Below are positions 48,276-60,000 of a stretch of DNA of 64,000 bases, one piece after another; position 1 is the stretch's first letter; each line of letters opens with the position of its first letter. Both the position numbers and the translations under genes were made by a program. Source of the DNA: Daphnia pulex (lineage: Eukaryota > Arthropoda > Branchiopoda > Diplostraca > Daphniidae); assembly GCF_021134715.1 (NCBI RefSeq), contig NC_060023.1, forward strand, positions 124,001-188,000, given 5' to 3'. Under the pieces are notes generated by a model. That model saw only the letters and a list, made by a program, of their open reading frames with translations, was not told where the DNA came from and did no database searches.

Positions 48276-48663
48276 AACAAAGCTCACTTGCTAGTCTTTA
48301 AAAAAAATTCCGGAAGTAAACCGGAAGTAACCACAGCGCCTCAACCATTGAGCTGTCGTCAAAATAAACCACATATTCGTGATCCCCATGAAATTTGGGG
48401 TCGATTAGGTGTGATTTAAACGAAATCCAAAATTTGGCCAAAATCGAGAATTTTCCTGAACTATAGTTCAGGAAAATTTTCGAAACCGGAAGTACGAATA
48501 CGTAAAAAACAAAACATGAACTTTACCACAAATTTGACGAGGATCACGAATTTGTGGTTCTTTCGTACGTCAGATGAATATTTACTAAACTACTGACAGA
48601 AATGAGTAAACCGGAAGTAGAAAAAAAAATCAAATATCGAAAATCTAACAAGTGAGCTTTGTT
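48276..48663. mobile_element. Inverted-repeat element with CTTCCGG motifs, left arm
   Basis: Ends AACAAAGCTCACTTG(C/T)TAG as an inverted pair, followed inward on both sides by T/A-runs and TTCCGG. Total about 388 bp. The interior has a near-perfect hairpin, CCTGAAC-TATA-GTTCAGG with extended ATTTT/AAAAT, and several CCGGAAGT motifs. No clear target duplication. Superfamily unknown. Confidence 0.6.
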
Positions 48664-48857
48664 GGGGGAATAGTTATCGTTAGTTATCACTAAATATTTC
48701 AACAAAATAACTGCCAATAAATGTTTAAAAAGATGTGCAAAGTAACTGAAACTGACTGTTTTGACAGCTACAAATTTGCAAAAAGCCATCTAGCGTTAGA
48801 AAAAAGAAACGTCCAAGTAAAACTTTGCTTACGCGCAAGAAGGGCCTGATTTTGGAA

Positions 48858-49187
48858 TTATAACACAGACACAAACTTTAACGCAAGTAGACTATTGGTA
48901 GAAAACCTAAGAATATAAGTCAATTGTTGGGTACCTAGGCATAATCCCGTGGTGAGTGACTGCAGGTTTGGAACAGCAGAGGGTAGCGAAGTGGTCCAGA
49001 AACTCGCCAAGTCGCCAGTGAAGTAAAACAAATTGTGTTTAAAAGCAGTGAAGCTAGATGAGCGTGCGTCCTGAAGATAAGGATGGAGAAGAATGTTGTT
49101 GGAAGTCTCTCTTCCGTCATGGACAAAGATCAGCATTGGCACAAGAATCTCCGTGCCAGGACCACACGATTCCATTAAGAAACTGCG
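48858..49187 (-). other. Unrecognised exon-like open frame, left arm
   Basis: A 105-aa frame (MESCGPGTEILVPMLIFVHD at the start) preceded by a TTTTTACAG acceptor-like site, and with GTACCC/GTAC near its C-terminal third. Identical in the right arm. No domain recognised; identity between arms says only that the duplication is recent. Confidence 0.3.
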
Positions 49188-49190
49188 TGT

Positions 49191-50175
49191 TCTGTAAAAA
49201 TAAATGTTTTACATTAATGAAAATATAACAATGAATAAAGCATATCAATCTTTACCTGATCTAATAAGCACACTGAAATGCTCATGATGAAAAAACCGTA
49301 AAAATTGAATTCACATCAATCAACAGCCTTACTCCTTAGGTTGAGGTAAATTTCCTGGTGCTAAAGAAAGTGTCATGAAGTATTGCAGTAGTGTGGTGAT
49401 AGGTTGTACTGATGCTTACCTTATCATATGGGCGATGAATTTAGTAGGCATTTGACTTTCATCAAGCAGATCTGGTACATGTTCATACACATGGCAGGTT
49501 ATTCACTTCACACGCTTCATGTCTCTGAAACTGTAAGTGGGAATGGGACAAGGAAATTCTCTACATTAGTTACAAATTTACACAAATTTACCTAAGAGAA
49601 ATATAACTGTACCTATCTCTTAGCTGGGTTGTCTTCTAAAAACAGAAGTAAAAACATACATTACAACAAACATGCTGTGGCAGCCTGGCAGGGTACGCCA
49701 CCAAAATTGAAAGATTCAGAAAAGATCCTATGGTTCATGAACAAGAATACCTATGTTTTATGAAAATATGAATTGTAATGGTCTGGTAGCAGTCATGGGG
49801 AAATACCTTATCTCGGCAGATTTGTATTCCACTCCATGTGGTCTTCATCTTCAAACATGAGTTTTAGGCCTTTGACAGCATGATGGGCCTAATGGATGGA
49901 AATTGACTGAGAGCTAAGTCAACTTTTTGGAATGACTGACAGTAGGCCTATGCATCTAGAATTTGAAGAAATAAGTTGGTACAGTATAAAAATAAGGAAA
50001 CTAGGTCAAGATAAACCTACATATATTACGAAATTCAATTTGGTAATTTAAATCACAGGAATATAAGTACATATTAGCTACAATTTTGTTTCGCCCTTTT
50101 CGCCTCGTTTCACGATACAACAACAACAAAGGCGACATTGGCGACATCTGGTAATGAGTTTTGAATCCTAAGTTG
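49191..50175. repeat. Central, less conserved part of the palindrome, left
   Basis: Pairs imperfectly with about 50330-51002. Matching blocks (e.g. AGGTCAAGATAAACCTAC with GTAGGTTTATCTTGACT) are separated by indels of several hundred bases. It also contains a diverged copy of the 42.4-42.6 kb sequence. Confidence 0.6.
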
Positions 50176-50329
50176 GTTGCACAGTCCCAGCTCAAATTAT
50201 CGGAGTTCTATTGTCGCGTGTGGAGTTCTACTGTCGAGCCCTGGAGTTCAATTGTCAGGTATTTTTAAAAATAAAATATTGGGGTTCTATTGTCGGTGGG
50301 GTTCTATTGTCGGTCGGGTATTTTTAATA
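50176..50329 (+). repeat. Palindrome spacer with GGRGTTCTATTGTCG tandem motif
   Basis: Five spaced copies of GG(A/G)GTTC(T/A)A(T/C)TGTC, at about 50212, 50234, 50251, 50281 and 50299, all in the same direction; two are followed by GGTATTTTTAA-like or CGGGTATTTTT tails. It is the only part of the palindrome centre with no mirror partner. Confidence 0.65.
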
Positions 50330-51002
50330 ATATTAACCAAATTAGGATTCAAATTTAAAAACTCATTACCAGATGTCGCTAGGGTCGCCTTTGTTGTTTT
50401 TACAATGTTAAATGAGGCGAAAAGGGCGAAACAAATTGTAGCTGATTAATACTTTCTGTGATTATATTCCTGTGATTTCTTATACCAAATTGAACTTCGT
50501 AACTTGTGTAGGTTTATCTTGACTGAGGTTTATGATGCATTAGGACGCTGAGATTTATGATGCATACTGTCAGTCATTCCAAAAGTTGACTTAGCGCTCA
50601 GTCACTTTCCCTACAATAGACCCATCATGTTGTCAAAAGCCTAAAACTCATGTGTGAAGCTCACATATTGTCGAATACAAATGTGTGGAGACAAGGTATT
50701 TCCCCATTACTGCTACCACACCAACCACACCACGTCAAATGCCTTACTAAATTCAGCACCATTCACCCGTATGATAAAGGTAAGCATCAATATAACCTAT
50801 CACCACGCTACTGCAATACTTCATGACACTTTCTTTAGCATCAGGAAATTTACCTCAACCTAAGGAGTAAGGCTGTTGGTTGCTGTGATTTCCATTTTAG
50901 CGGTTTTATATAATGAAAAGTGTGCTTGTTAGTATAGGTAAAGATTGATATGCTTTATTCATTGTTATATTTTCATTAATGTAAAACATTTATTTTTACA
51001 GA
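50330..51002. repeat. Central, less conserved part of the palindrome, right
   Basis: Partner of 49191-50175 with several deletions relative to it. No gene seen. Confidence 0.6.
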
Positions 51003-51017
51003 ACACGCAGTTTCTTA

Positions 51018-51335
51018 ATGGAATCGTGTGGTCCTGGCACGGAGATTCTTGTGCCAATGCTGATCTTTGTCCATGACGGAAGAGAGACTTCCAACAACAT
51101 TCTTCTCCATCCTTATCTTCAGGACGCACGCTCATCTAGCTTCACTGCTTTTAAACACAATTTGTTTTACTTCACTGGCGACTTGGCGAGTTTCTGGACC
51201 ACTTCGCTACCCTCTGCTGTTCCAAACCTGCAGTCACTCACCACGGGATTATGCCTAGGTACCCAACAATTGACTTATATTCTTAGGTTTTCTACCAATA
51301 GTCTACTTGCGTTAAAGTTTGTGTCTGTGTTATAA
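51018..51335 (+). other. Unrecognised exon-like open frame, right arm
   Basis: Same 105-aa frame as on the left arm, preceded by TTTTTACAG. Confidence 0.3.
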
Positions 51336-51530
51336 TTCCAAAATCAGGCCCTTCTTGCGCGTAAGCAAAGTTTTACTTGGACGTTTCTTTTTTCTAACGC
51401 TAGATGGCTTTTTGCAAATTTGTAGCTGTCAAAACAGTCAGTTTCAGTTACTTTGCACATCTTTTTAAACATTTATTGGCAGTTATTTTGTTGAAATATT
51501 TAGTGATAACTAACGATAACTATTCCCCCA

Positions 51531-51918
51531 ACAAAGCTCACTTGTTAGATTTTCGATATTTGATTTTTTTTTCTACTTCCGGTTTACTCATTTCTGTCAG
51601 TAGTTTAGTAAATATTCATCTGACGTACGAAAGAACCACAAATTCGTGATCCTCGTCAAATTTGTGGTAAAGTTCATGTTTTGTTTTTTACGTATTCGTA
51701 CTTCCGGTTTCGAAAATTTTCCTGAACATATAGTTCAGGAAAATTCTCGATTTTGGCCAAATTTTGGATTTCGTTTAAATCACACCTAATCGACCCCAAA
51801 TTTCATGGGGATCACGAATATGTGGTTTATTTTGACGACAGCTCAATGGTTGAGGCGCTGTGGTTACTTCCGGTTTACTTCCGGAATTTTTTTTAAAGAC
51901 TAGCAAGTGAGCTTTGTT
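51531..51918. mobile_element. Inverted-repeat element with CTTCCGG motifs, right arm
   Basis: Mirror copy of the element in the left arm, with one extra base in the central hairpin loop. Confidence 0.6.
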
Positions 51919-52186
51919 CTGTTAACAGTTCTCAACATTGCAAGCTTGATTTAAACTTTAAAAAATTGCATATTTAAATATTTGAGCTAAAAAACCTGAT
52001 TATTGTTTCTTTCTGTATTATGTAACTTTCATTGGCATGTCAGTAAATAAGAATTGTCGTCTCTTTATTCAGGTAATCCAGAGGAAATTTCGAGAAGATG
52101 GACACCATAACGTCGCCGGTATCTCCAAAGTGTCAGCGCGGATCATCATTTGTTGTTGGTAATATGTTTGTGTTTGTGTTAGTTAA

Positions 52187-52491
52187 CCCGTTGTCTGCCA
52201 CGCCTTTGTTCTCTCCTAGCTCCTTTGCACGGGCCGCGCTGGCCGGCCTCGTGGATTTCATGCCGCGAGGTCGGAGTGTCGCCAAGCCCAAAATTTGCCG
52301 CAAGGCAAGCCTGTTAGGCAATGCACCATAGGGACTTCCCCCTTGTCGATACGGTGATGGATTCTCCTGTCACCGTGTCAGCCCGGACTTGTCAGCAATG
52401 GCAAGTCCCACTTTGGTCACGGATCCTTCAGACGTGGCGCGTAGAGTAGTAGAGTACAACCTACGGGTTGTATGGCGTGGCAGCCAACGGG
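52187..52491. mobile_element. piggyBac-type non-autonomous element (MITE), right arm
   Basis: Mirror copy, same 18-bp terminal repeats and TTAA on both sides (52183-52186, 52492-52495). Its presence at the mirror site shows insertion before the palindrome formed. Confidence 0.85.
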
Positions 52492-53074
52492 TTAACTTTA
52501 GTGTATGTATTTATGCATGTGATTGTAAAATGTGGTGGAATTGTGGGTGGAGGTGGGACAATAAAGCAATTCCTTTTAAAGTTTGTTGTTGGCCATGTCT
52601 CGTAACTTGTAATAAAAAAATGTTTAGCATTTGACTTGTATATTTTGTGACTGATCATGTTCAGATTTTTTAAATAAATTGCTGTGCAAACCAAACATTT
52701 TCTACAACACCTTTTTTTACCCCAACTTAAGTTAAAAACAGAACTGTTAACATCGAAAATTTTTAGTTAACACCACAGTACATTTGTTTCGAATCTTGCC
52801 CTGTAAATAAAGTTCGTCCAAACACTAGAACATGTCGGAATGCAGAGCGACTAGAGAAATAGCCACCTCCAACATACGAAATAGGAAAGATCCAATAAAA
52901 ATCAGAAAACGTCGCAATGTCAAGGCTTTTAGGTGGCAAGAGAAGTCGTACAAAGTGATTACCCAGGTTAAAAAATTCTTTTTCTCTTTAAAGATCAACA
53001 ATTCCCAGTAACTAGTAATTATTAAGATATGACCGACAAAAATGAACATGATTATTAAAATTGAAAATTCGACT

Positions 53075-54086
53075 TTAGTATTCAGAAACGTCCATGTAGT
53101 AAGTTGGAGAAGCGTAGGGTGTGGTGTAATATTCAGGTGCCTCAGTGGTGTAGTAAGTCGGGATAGAGTAATACTTCGAAGCTTCGGTGTAGTTGGTCGG
53201 AGCAGCGTAAGTAGTGGTATAATACTCAGGTGCCTTGGTAGGTTAGAACATAGGATCCTCGGTGTAGCAGCTATGTGTAGCGTAGGTTGTGGGGTAGTAA
53301 ACTGGAGCCTCGGTGTAGTGTTCCGGTTCAACGTAGTACGAAGGAGCAGCCGCTGTGTAGTAAGTCGGGGCTGCGTTTTACTCGGCCACCTAAGTTATAG
53401 TTGTCTAGCTTGAGGCAGAGTAATACTTCGGGGCTGCGTTGTTGTGACTCGGGGAAGCATAAGTTGTGGTGTAATAATCTGGAGCCTTGTTGGTGTAGTA
53501 ATTGGGCGACTCGGTGTAGTATTCAGCCGCTTTGGTGGAGTAATAAGTTGGAGCCTCGGTGTAGTAGCTAGGAACTATATAATTCTTGGGAACCTCGGTG
53601 TAGTAAGCTGGGGCAACATACGTGTAGGTGTAGTACTCCGGTGACTTGGTGGTGTAGTACTTGGGAGCCTCGGTGTAGTACTCAGGATCTTTGATGATGT
53701 AGCTCGGGGCAGCGTTAGCTGCGGTGTAATATTCTGGAGCCTTGGTGATGTAGTAGTTGTGGGCCTCAGTGTAGTAACCGGTTGTTGCGAATGTTGTCGT
53801 TGTGTAGTAAGGCGGCGGTGTGGTGCCTTGGTATCCACCATACACAGGAGACATTGGTACACCAGTGATCGAGCCAGCCTTCAACGATACGACAAACGGC
53901 AACAGCACAACACCATCATCAACTATGCGGTAAATAATTTAAACATCAATATTCAATATGGTACATAAACAGATAAAAAACAAATAATTGACACAAACTC
54001 CATAAAACAGAATATTTACCCGATTGCGTACTGATAATACGAAGAAGAATGCACTTGGGAAGAGTACACTGCAGTTGTTCATCCAT
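53075..54086 (-). pseudogene. YYTEAP-repeat secreted protein, copy 3, right arm
   Basis: The frame 53405-53908 encodes the same 167 aa as its mirror, with the same lost start codon and the same downstream stops. Confidence 0.55.
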
Positions 54087-55145
54087 GTTTCGTTGCCAGT
54101 ATTGTTCTCTCCAGCCAATCACCCTGATACAACAGCAAAGTGATGATATTCCCTACGACGACGACCCAATTTGATACCACAAAAGAAGGCAGCATCTCCG
54201 GCCTAATAAAAAATAAAGTTCAAACCCAGTAATTAAAATCTAATTTAACAAGAACTTACTATCCAACAACAACATCAGAGCAGTCATTGTTGGTCAAGTT
54301 TTAAGCAATAAAATCAATATGAAATAAAATGTTCAAGGATTCTTACAAGCCAGATGGTCGATCGTGCTTCGAGCTCGGTATTGACTCGATAACCACCAAA
54401 ATTGGAATCTATTTCCAAACCAGAAGCGACAGCCAAACCCGTGTTCGCGTCCTAACCGACAACAGAGACGACATGGTCAGTTTAAATCTGCAGAAATGAA
54501 TTCTAGATTTTAATTAACATCGCTAAAACATGTACTGAAATAATTGTTTACCTTTTGACCATCGTTTAAGGTCAATGCAACCTCGTCGTCTTCCAAAATT
54601 GCAGCCTAAACATAAGCTTTGGGCAAAACATTAACACTTTCCGCTTTCACCTTCTCGGTTGTCCATTGGTTAAACATTTAGAGGACTCGGCATGTGTTAG
54701 CGCCATCGATGTTGCGGGACAGCGTGACGTGCTCGTGGACATCTTTAAGGGCACCGCTCAGGGATTGGAAAAGATTTTCGTTTACTACCTAACAAGAAAA
54801 TAAAGGCTATTTTTAGAGGAATTCCTAGAACTAATTCTATTCGTAAAACTAATTCACAGAAATAAATTGCTAGCAGTGTAAATAGACTTAGATACTATCG
54901 AGCAGGAAGACTATCAAACTTATTCAACATTTCATTAAGGTGTAATCATTGAGACTTTTAAAGACGAATTTCGTTTGGAATAAAATGTTTACCTGTGGCA
55001 ATAACGCACTTGTCGTAGGTGATGGTACGGCCATCGTCAAGTTCGGCTTTCCGACCAACAATGTCAAGTTTAACGACGCGGTGTACACGTACGAATGTGT
55101 TGTCTTTGCTATTCAATTCGACGCGATTGCAGTAGAATTCGTCTT
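54069..55145 (-). pseudogene. AIFM1-like oxidoreductase pseudogene, right copy
   Basis: Mirror of the left copy, with the same stops and the same missing NAD-binding segment, so decay preceded the inverted duplication. Confidence 0.8.
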
Positions 55146-55263
55146 GTTCGTAAAACAGACAAGGAAGGAAAACAAGTCATTAATACATGTTCCACAAAAT
55201 TACAGTAATAAAGAGCTCACCTTCACTCTTTGTCGTTCCACTGTTTGAAGCGAAGTTTATTCG

Positions 55264-55884
55264 AAACTTCAGGGCTGCCGTGTTGGGTGTCGGAGAAGCT
55301 AACTTGACTGATTTCTGTCGTACTTGGGCGCTCCAGTGTAGAATTCCGACAGCTTTGGTTGTGTAATAAGCTGAAGCCTCGGTGTCGTTGGTTGGGGCAG
55401 CATACGTAGTTGCGTAATCTAAGGTGCCTTGGTGGTGTAGTACTTGGGAGCCTCGGTGTAGTACTCTAGCGTCTTGGTAGTGTAGCTCGAGGAGCAACAC
55501 AAGTTGTGGTGTAATAATCTGGATCCTTGGTGGCTTAACTGTAAACCCAACTGTGCAACCTCGGTGTAGTAACTGGTCGTTGCGTATGTTGTTGTGTAGT
55601 AAGGCGGTGGCGTTGCGGTTTGGTATCCGCCTTATCCAGGAGACATCGGAACACCAGCCGTCCACCCAGCCATCGACGATACAACAACCAATAGCAGCAC
55701 GACAGCATAGATAACCAGACTACATTAAATATTCAACAATAACGGACAGATTATCAAACAGAAAAAATAGAAATTGATACAAAATTCCACATAGAAATAC
55801 AGAATATTCACCCGTGATTGTGACCTGATAATACGACGAAGAATGCAGCTGCTGCATGGTCGGAGATGCTCACTCGATTGACTT
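55264..55884 (-). pseudogene. YYTEAP-family gene copy 2, right arm
   Basis: Mirror copy with the same ACG in place of the start codon and the same early stop after MSPG. Confidence 0.6.
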
Positions 55885-55903
55885 CCGTTGCCTTTTTTCT
55901 TCC

Positions 55904-56091
55904 CTTTTAAAAGATTTTCTCTCGTGGTCGACATCAACGATACGACACCCACAGCAACACAACGCCATAATTAACTATGCAATAAAATAAACAATTGGAT
56001 ATTATTTTTCGAAGATAACTAATCGTATCAACAACTCAAAACAAGATAGAATAGATTTACGATTCGAAATTTAAAATGAATTTTTACCCAT
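55904..56091 (-). pseudogene. YYTEAP-family gene copy 1, right arm
   Basis: Mirror copy with the same short frame ending WVSYR-stop. Confidence 0.55.
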
Positions 56092-56152
56092 AATTGCGAA
56101 CTGATATTAGGACGAATAATGCAGCTGTTGCCGTATCGGAGACACTCACTCG

Positions 56153-56187
56153 ACTGATCCCAGTCAACTTTTCTCTCGCCTTTTATA
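56153..56187 (-). promoter_or_regulatory. TATA box and initiator, right arm
   Basis: TATAAAA at 56181-56187 and TCAGT at 56153-56157 on the minus strand, mirroring the left arm. Confidence 0.7.
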
Positions 56188-56208
56188 CGACTTTTTCTCA
56201 CCCCTCCT

Positions 56209-56622
56209 CTCAAGCCTTGTGGCTATTTTACCTTCTTGATAATGATGCAAAACGTCCCATTCTCACCCAACCTCTTCTCCACTGTATGACACCTTTTCGT
56301 AATGATCTCCATGACCTTCGATTGAAATGCAAACTGGCCTTTATTTCCTTCTTTAGGTAGACGTTGCTGGGGATGGGTCTACAAAAACCAATATCAAAAT
56401 GAATACCAAAATACCAAATAGCTTATCCTTGTGGCTATTCTACCTGCTTGATAATGAAGCAACACGTGTCATTCTCACCCAACCTCTACACCACTGCATG
56501 CCAGTTTTACGTAATGTTTCTCGTGACCTTCAAGCGTGAAGGACATGGGAATGGGCCTTTTTCTTTCTTCGGGTTGACGTTGTTGGGGTTGGGTCTAAAA
56601 AAACCAATATCAAAATAAATAT
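56209..56622 (-). repeat. Tandem upstream duplication, right arm
   Basis: Mirror of 43572-43985, again immediately upstream of the TATA box. Confidence 0.7.
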
Positions 56623-57590
56623 CAAATCATAAATGATAACGGCTTAAACTTTAGTCTCTTCAAAAAATATACCAATTGACATTTGAGTCATTTGACTCAT
56701 TTCTTCAGTGAATGAATAAATCTTCCATTTCGAACCGTTTGAACAACAATCGGCTTTTTTGAAAATATTCTACTGCAAACTTATCTAAGTTTCAAACACA
56801 TGATCCCTGCACCTGCGGCCGGAGCAGAAAATCTCAAAATAGAGATAAAAATAGGTAAATTATTAATTTAAAAAAATTTAAATCAAAGCTTCTCATAAAA
56901 TGATTGAATAAAATTAATAAAATAATAAATTTGACGCAACTGCTAAAGCTCGATAGACTGTCACAGTTCGTCCTCTACATTCACAACGCTTAACTCAAAA
57001 ATTAACTTGAATGATCCTAAGTAACCACCCAGGAGAAGCGGGGGGAAAAAATCGTATTTCCAAAACTGATTTAGGAGTATCTAACACGCAAATCGAATGA
57101 TTGATTGACAATACCTGAACTCTAGGCCTATGGATTTTGTAACCGTAAATCAACAATGAGATCCTACTAGCAGCTATTTAACATAAATGAATAACATTTA
57201 CAGGAGCTAACCTTACCCTGTCTTTTACATTGACCTCTACACCACCGCATGCCAGTTTTACGTAATGTTTCTCGTGACCCAAGCGGAAAAAACTAGCCGA
57301 CCTGTCTGCAGGTTTTCTTGCATGCAAAACACACAACGAAGACATGCAAAAAAAACTAACGAATCTAAAAATCCTCACAAATGTTGACTGCAAAGTTACC
57401 TCGAGCATGAATGAGGATTCCCCAGAGTCCAGAGCCTTTATTCCAAACTGATATCAAGACGTCGCAAAAGGCCAGTAACGGCAACCAGCGCCCAACTCCA
57501 TTGACCACAAGAACGAAATTCATAACCTTCGTGTTTGCAGATCTGTTGGAAAGAATAAAATGATTATTGGCTTATAAATATAACCTATAT

Positions 57591-57984
57591 TAACAGTAAA
57601 TTAACAAACAAATGATTCGCATTCTCAACATTAAAGAATACAAGGAAGAATTTCCATTTATTTAACAAACAATGTCAGGTGTCAGGATAAAAGAGAATTG
57701 GAGATATTTACCTGCATTTACGATCATCGTCTCCAAATTAAATGGCGAATCGAACGAAAAAGGTCGTGTCATCTGGTGGACATAATTTTAGCCACCTAGT
57801 GAGAGCCGAACGGTAACGGAACGGTTTTTAAATAACCAAGTTACCCAAATAGCTAAGTAGCCAAATATATGGACTCCAAAGCTAATATGCTGTATAAAGT
57901 CCAAAAGCTCTAAGATACAGATATAGTCAACTTATGGTGAGAACTGAGAAGTGAAAAACAGAATACCAAATCTTTAATTCACCT
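57591..57984. other. Junction between inner and outer right arms
   Basis: About 400 bp with no recognised gene or mirror partner. Confidence 0.4.
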
Positions 57985-58665
57985 AATCAAGCCTATCATT
58001 CTCAGCCTCGGACGTCAGGGCAAACACATCCGTTCCTACGTATTCCGGTGTGTTCAAAGCCAAGAATTTAGGATCTTGCAGACCACTTTGAGAATCTTTT
58101 CCCTTGCGGCGAAGTCTAGTATTTTAAGTGAGAGTCCAGCCAGCTCTTCTTAAGGCAGGATCTAAGGCGTCAGCACTCAGCACCAATCATTAAAAAAAGG
58201 AATATTTCTGTCTCGACTGCCAAGATCTGTGTTCAATAAAATTTGTATGGTATTTGAAGAAATTTAGGCGAAAAATACAAAGGTTATTACTATCCATGAA
58301 GGTGAGACGTCGGCCAACAATCCTTCGTTCCATCTCTCGGTGAGCCGTTTCTCTCTTGGGAGTGATGGTGTCGATTTCGTCATTAAATATTACACACGGA
58401 GCGGAAGACGTCGCTCGTTCAAACAGGAAACGGATTGCTATTCACTATTCAGACTCACCAAATACACCAGAAACCGGAGCTGGAGCGGCAACTTTCAAAA
58501 AAGGGATTTCTATTTCATAAAATATAAAAGGTTATAAACCAGAAGTATGTTAAAAAAAAATAAAATAAATACGTACTTACACCGGCAAGAGGCTGAGCCA
58601 GCAACATTTACCGCAGTCTGGTGGTTCGTGAAGAAGAAATCCGCTACGTGGAGACATCTCATGCT
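57985..58665 (-). pseudogene. NVL-like AAA-ATPase pseudogene
   Basis: Pieces of a nuclear VCP-like ATPase (ribosome biogenesis). Reading on the minus strand: the Walker A exon at about 58575-58662 (SGFLLHEPPDCGKMLLAQPL) before a GTAAGT donor; then the Walker B exon at about 58294-58440 ([18 protein letters not shown], then EMERRIV); then REKILKVVCK near 58078-58108; then TPEYVGTDVFALTSEAENDR at about 57993-58052. Order and spacing follow NVL. The Walker A motif GPPGCGKT has become EPPDCGKM, IIFIDEID has become VIFNDEID, and frameshifts and stops lie between pieces, so it is not functional. Intron positions are kept. No mirror copy exists in the left arm. Confidence 0.82.
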
Positions 58666-59574
58666 TGATGCTTTATGTGAAGAATAAGCTTATCCACATC
58701 TTTCCAAGAGATGAATTTTTAAATTGTTTAGTTTTTCAGCGTATTGACACAGGACAACGAAAAGTATTTTCCAACGAAATAATCGCGCATTTTACCGTTG
58801 TCTGAAAAGGTTTGAATAGTACAGCAATCACCTGGTTTGATTACTCCGGCATTTGGATAAGGAGAGCAACAGGCGTATAAGTGTATCTTATCAGCATTGC
58901 TAAGCGTTGAGGCGTCATCACTACCTGTCCAATAACTAAGTTCCATTTCTAAAACGAATGAAAATTCAGACACTGTTGAGCTTTGGTGCCTCTATTGAGC
59001 AAAACTTACTTCCTTTTTCATGTAATAAGCCATTTCTGGTTGAGCATCGCTTTGTTTTTCTCATCTAGTGTCGCTCAGCTGCAAAATTAGAACAATGCAT
59101 TGCGGTAAGCCACGATCAATGTAAAAATATTGGGAATAACTGGCTGGTTTACCTTATCAAATGGGTATTTTTCCTTCCAGTTATCTCACTGTTCGAGTGC
59201 TGCTACCCGGCTGCTGGAAAGTCTGGAATAGAGAAGGCACCAAAACGAATGTCGCCTCGTCAGTGGATCCGGCGCAATTCTCTATGGCTTAAAAGGACTC
59301 CGTCATCCGCAATCAGATCAGACTGCAGAAAGACACAAAGACACAAGAAAAAATCATATCAACAAATAGCCAACTAAGAAAGAAAAACGACCTCCAAAAT
59401 GATGATGGATGTTACCTTACCTTACCCCTTTTCTAATGAAAACCCTTAGCCAACCTCACCTCTACGAAAATAATAATTAATATGAATATGCATATTTGAA
59501 CAGACAACATTTAAAAAGTTGTCTGTTTCATCCCCGTCTAAAGGATACATGACTTTCTTCCAGAGTTAGTCTTC
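58666..59574. other. Unassigned sequence between pseudogene and SINE
   Basis: A minus-strand frame at 58728-58973 (Cys-rich, KIHLYACCSPYPNAGVIKPG) has no recognised domain and no ATG start. It may be an upstream exon of the pseudogene or chance. Confidence 0.3.
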
Positions 59575-60000
59575 AGCGGATGCACGACCATGTCTTAATG
59601 GTTATGGAACCTAGTGTTATGAAACGAAAAGTCCCGGGTTAGATTCCTCCTTCCCCTTTAAAATTTTTATTCTGCTGTTCCCCATGTCTGTATCTATGTA
59701 CAAAAAGACTGCGCAAGTACTAACTTAACACTACACAACTCACAAGCTGAACCTGACAAAAACTAACCCAATGGTCAATACTAACCGAACATAATCTAAA
59801 TATACACACTTCTACTAACACTAAATCACTGTAGGATTTAAAAATGAAACAACTTGAGATAAACAGTTCATGGTTAACCAGATCAATTACCTACCGAAAG
59901 ACGTGGGACAATCCTGTACGCCGTTGTACTAAAACGTTCACTACTGCTCTAATAGACCGGCATGACAGATGGCGAATCCTGAATGAACAACATTTGTTTT
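59575..60000 (+). mobile_element. tRNA-derived SINE-like element
   Basis: Full-length-like copy. The tRNA-like head has A box TGTCTTAATGGTTA and B box GGGTTAGATTCC, followed by the body shared with 39181-39615 and 36121-36465, ending near AACAACATTTG. Confidence 0.65.

Larger units (their letters stand above)
42600..49190 (+). repeat. Inner palindrome arm, left
   Basis: Reverse-complement match of about 51003-57590. Mirror positions sum to 100194 over almost the entire arm, meaning almost no indels, and encoded frames are identical apart from single residues (e.g. Pro/Leu near 42789, Phe/Cys near 47614). It contains a tandem upstream repeat, three YYTEAP-type gene copies, an AIFM1-like pseudogene and two inverted-repeat elements. 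Confidence 0.92.
51003..57590 (-). repeat. Inner palindrome arm, right
   Basis: Inverted copy of 42600-49190. Only a handful of differences are visible: single substitutions and a one-base indel near the small hairpin (GAACATATAGTTC against GAACTATAGTTC). Confidence 0.92.
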
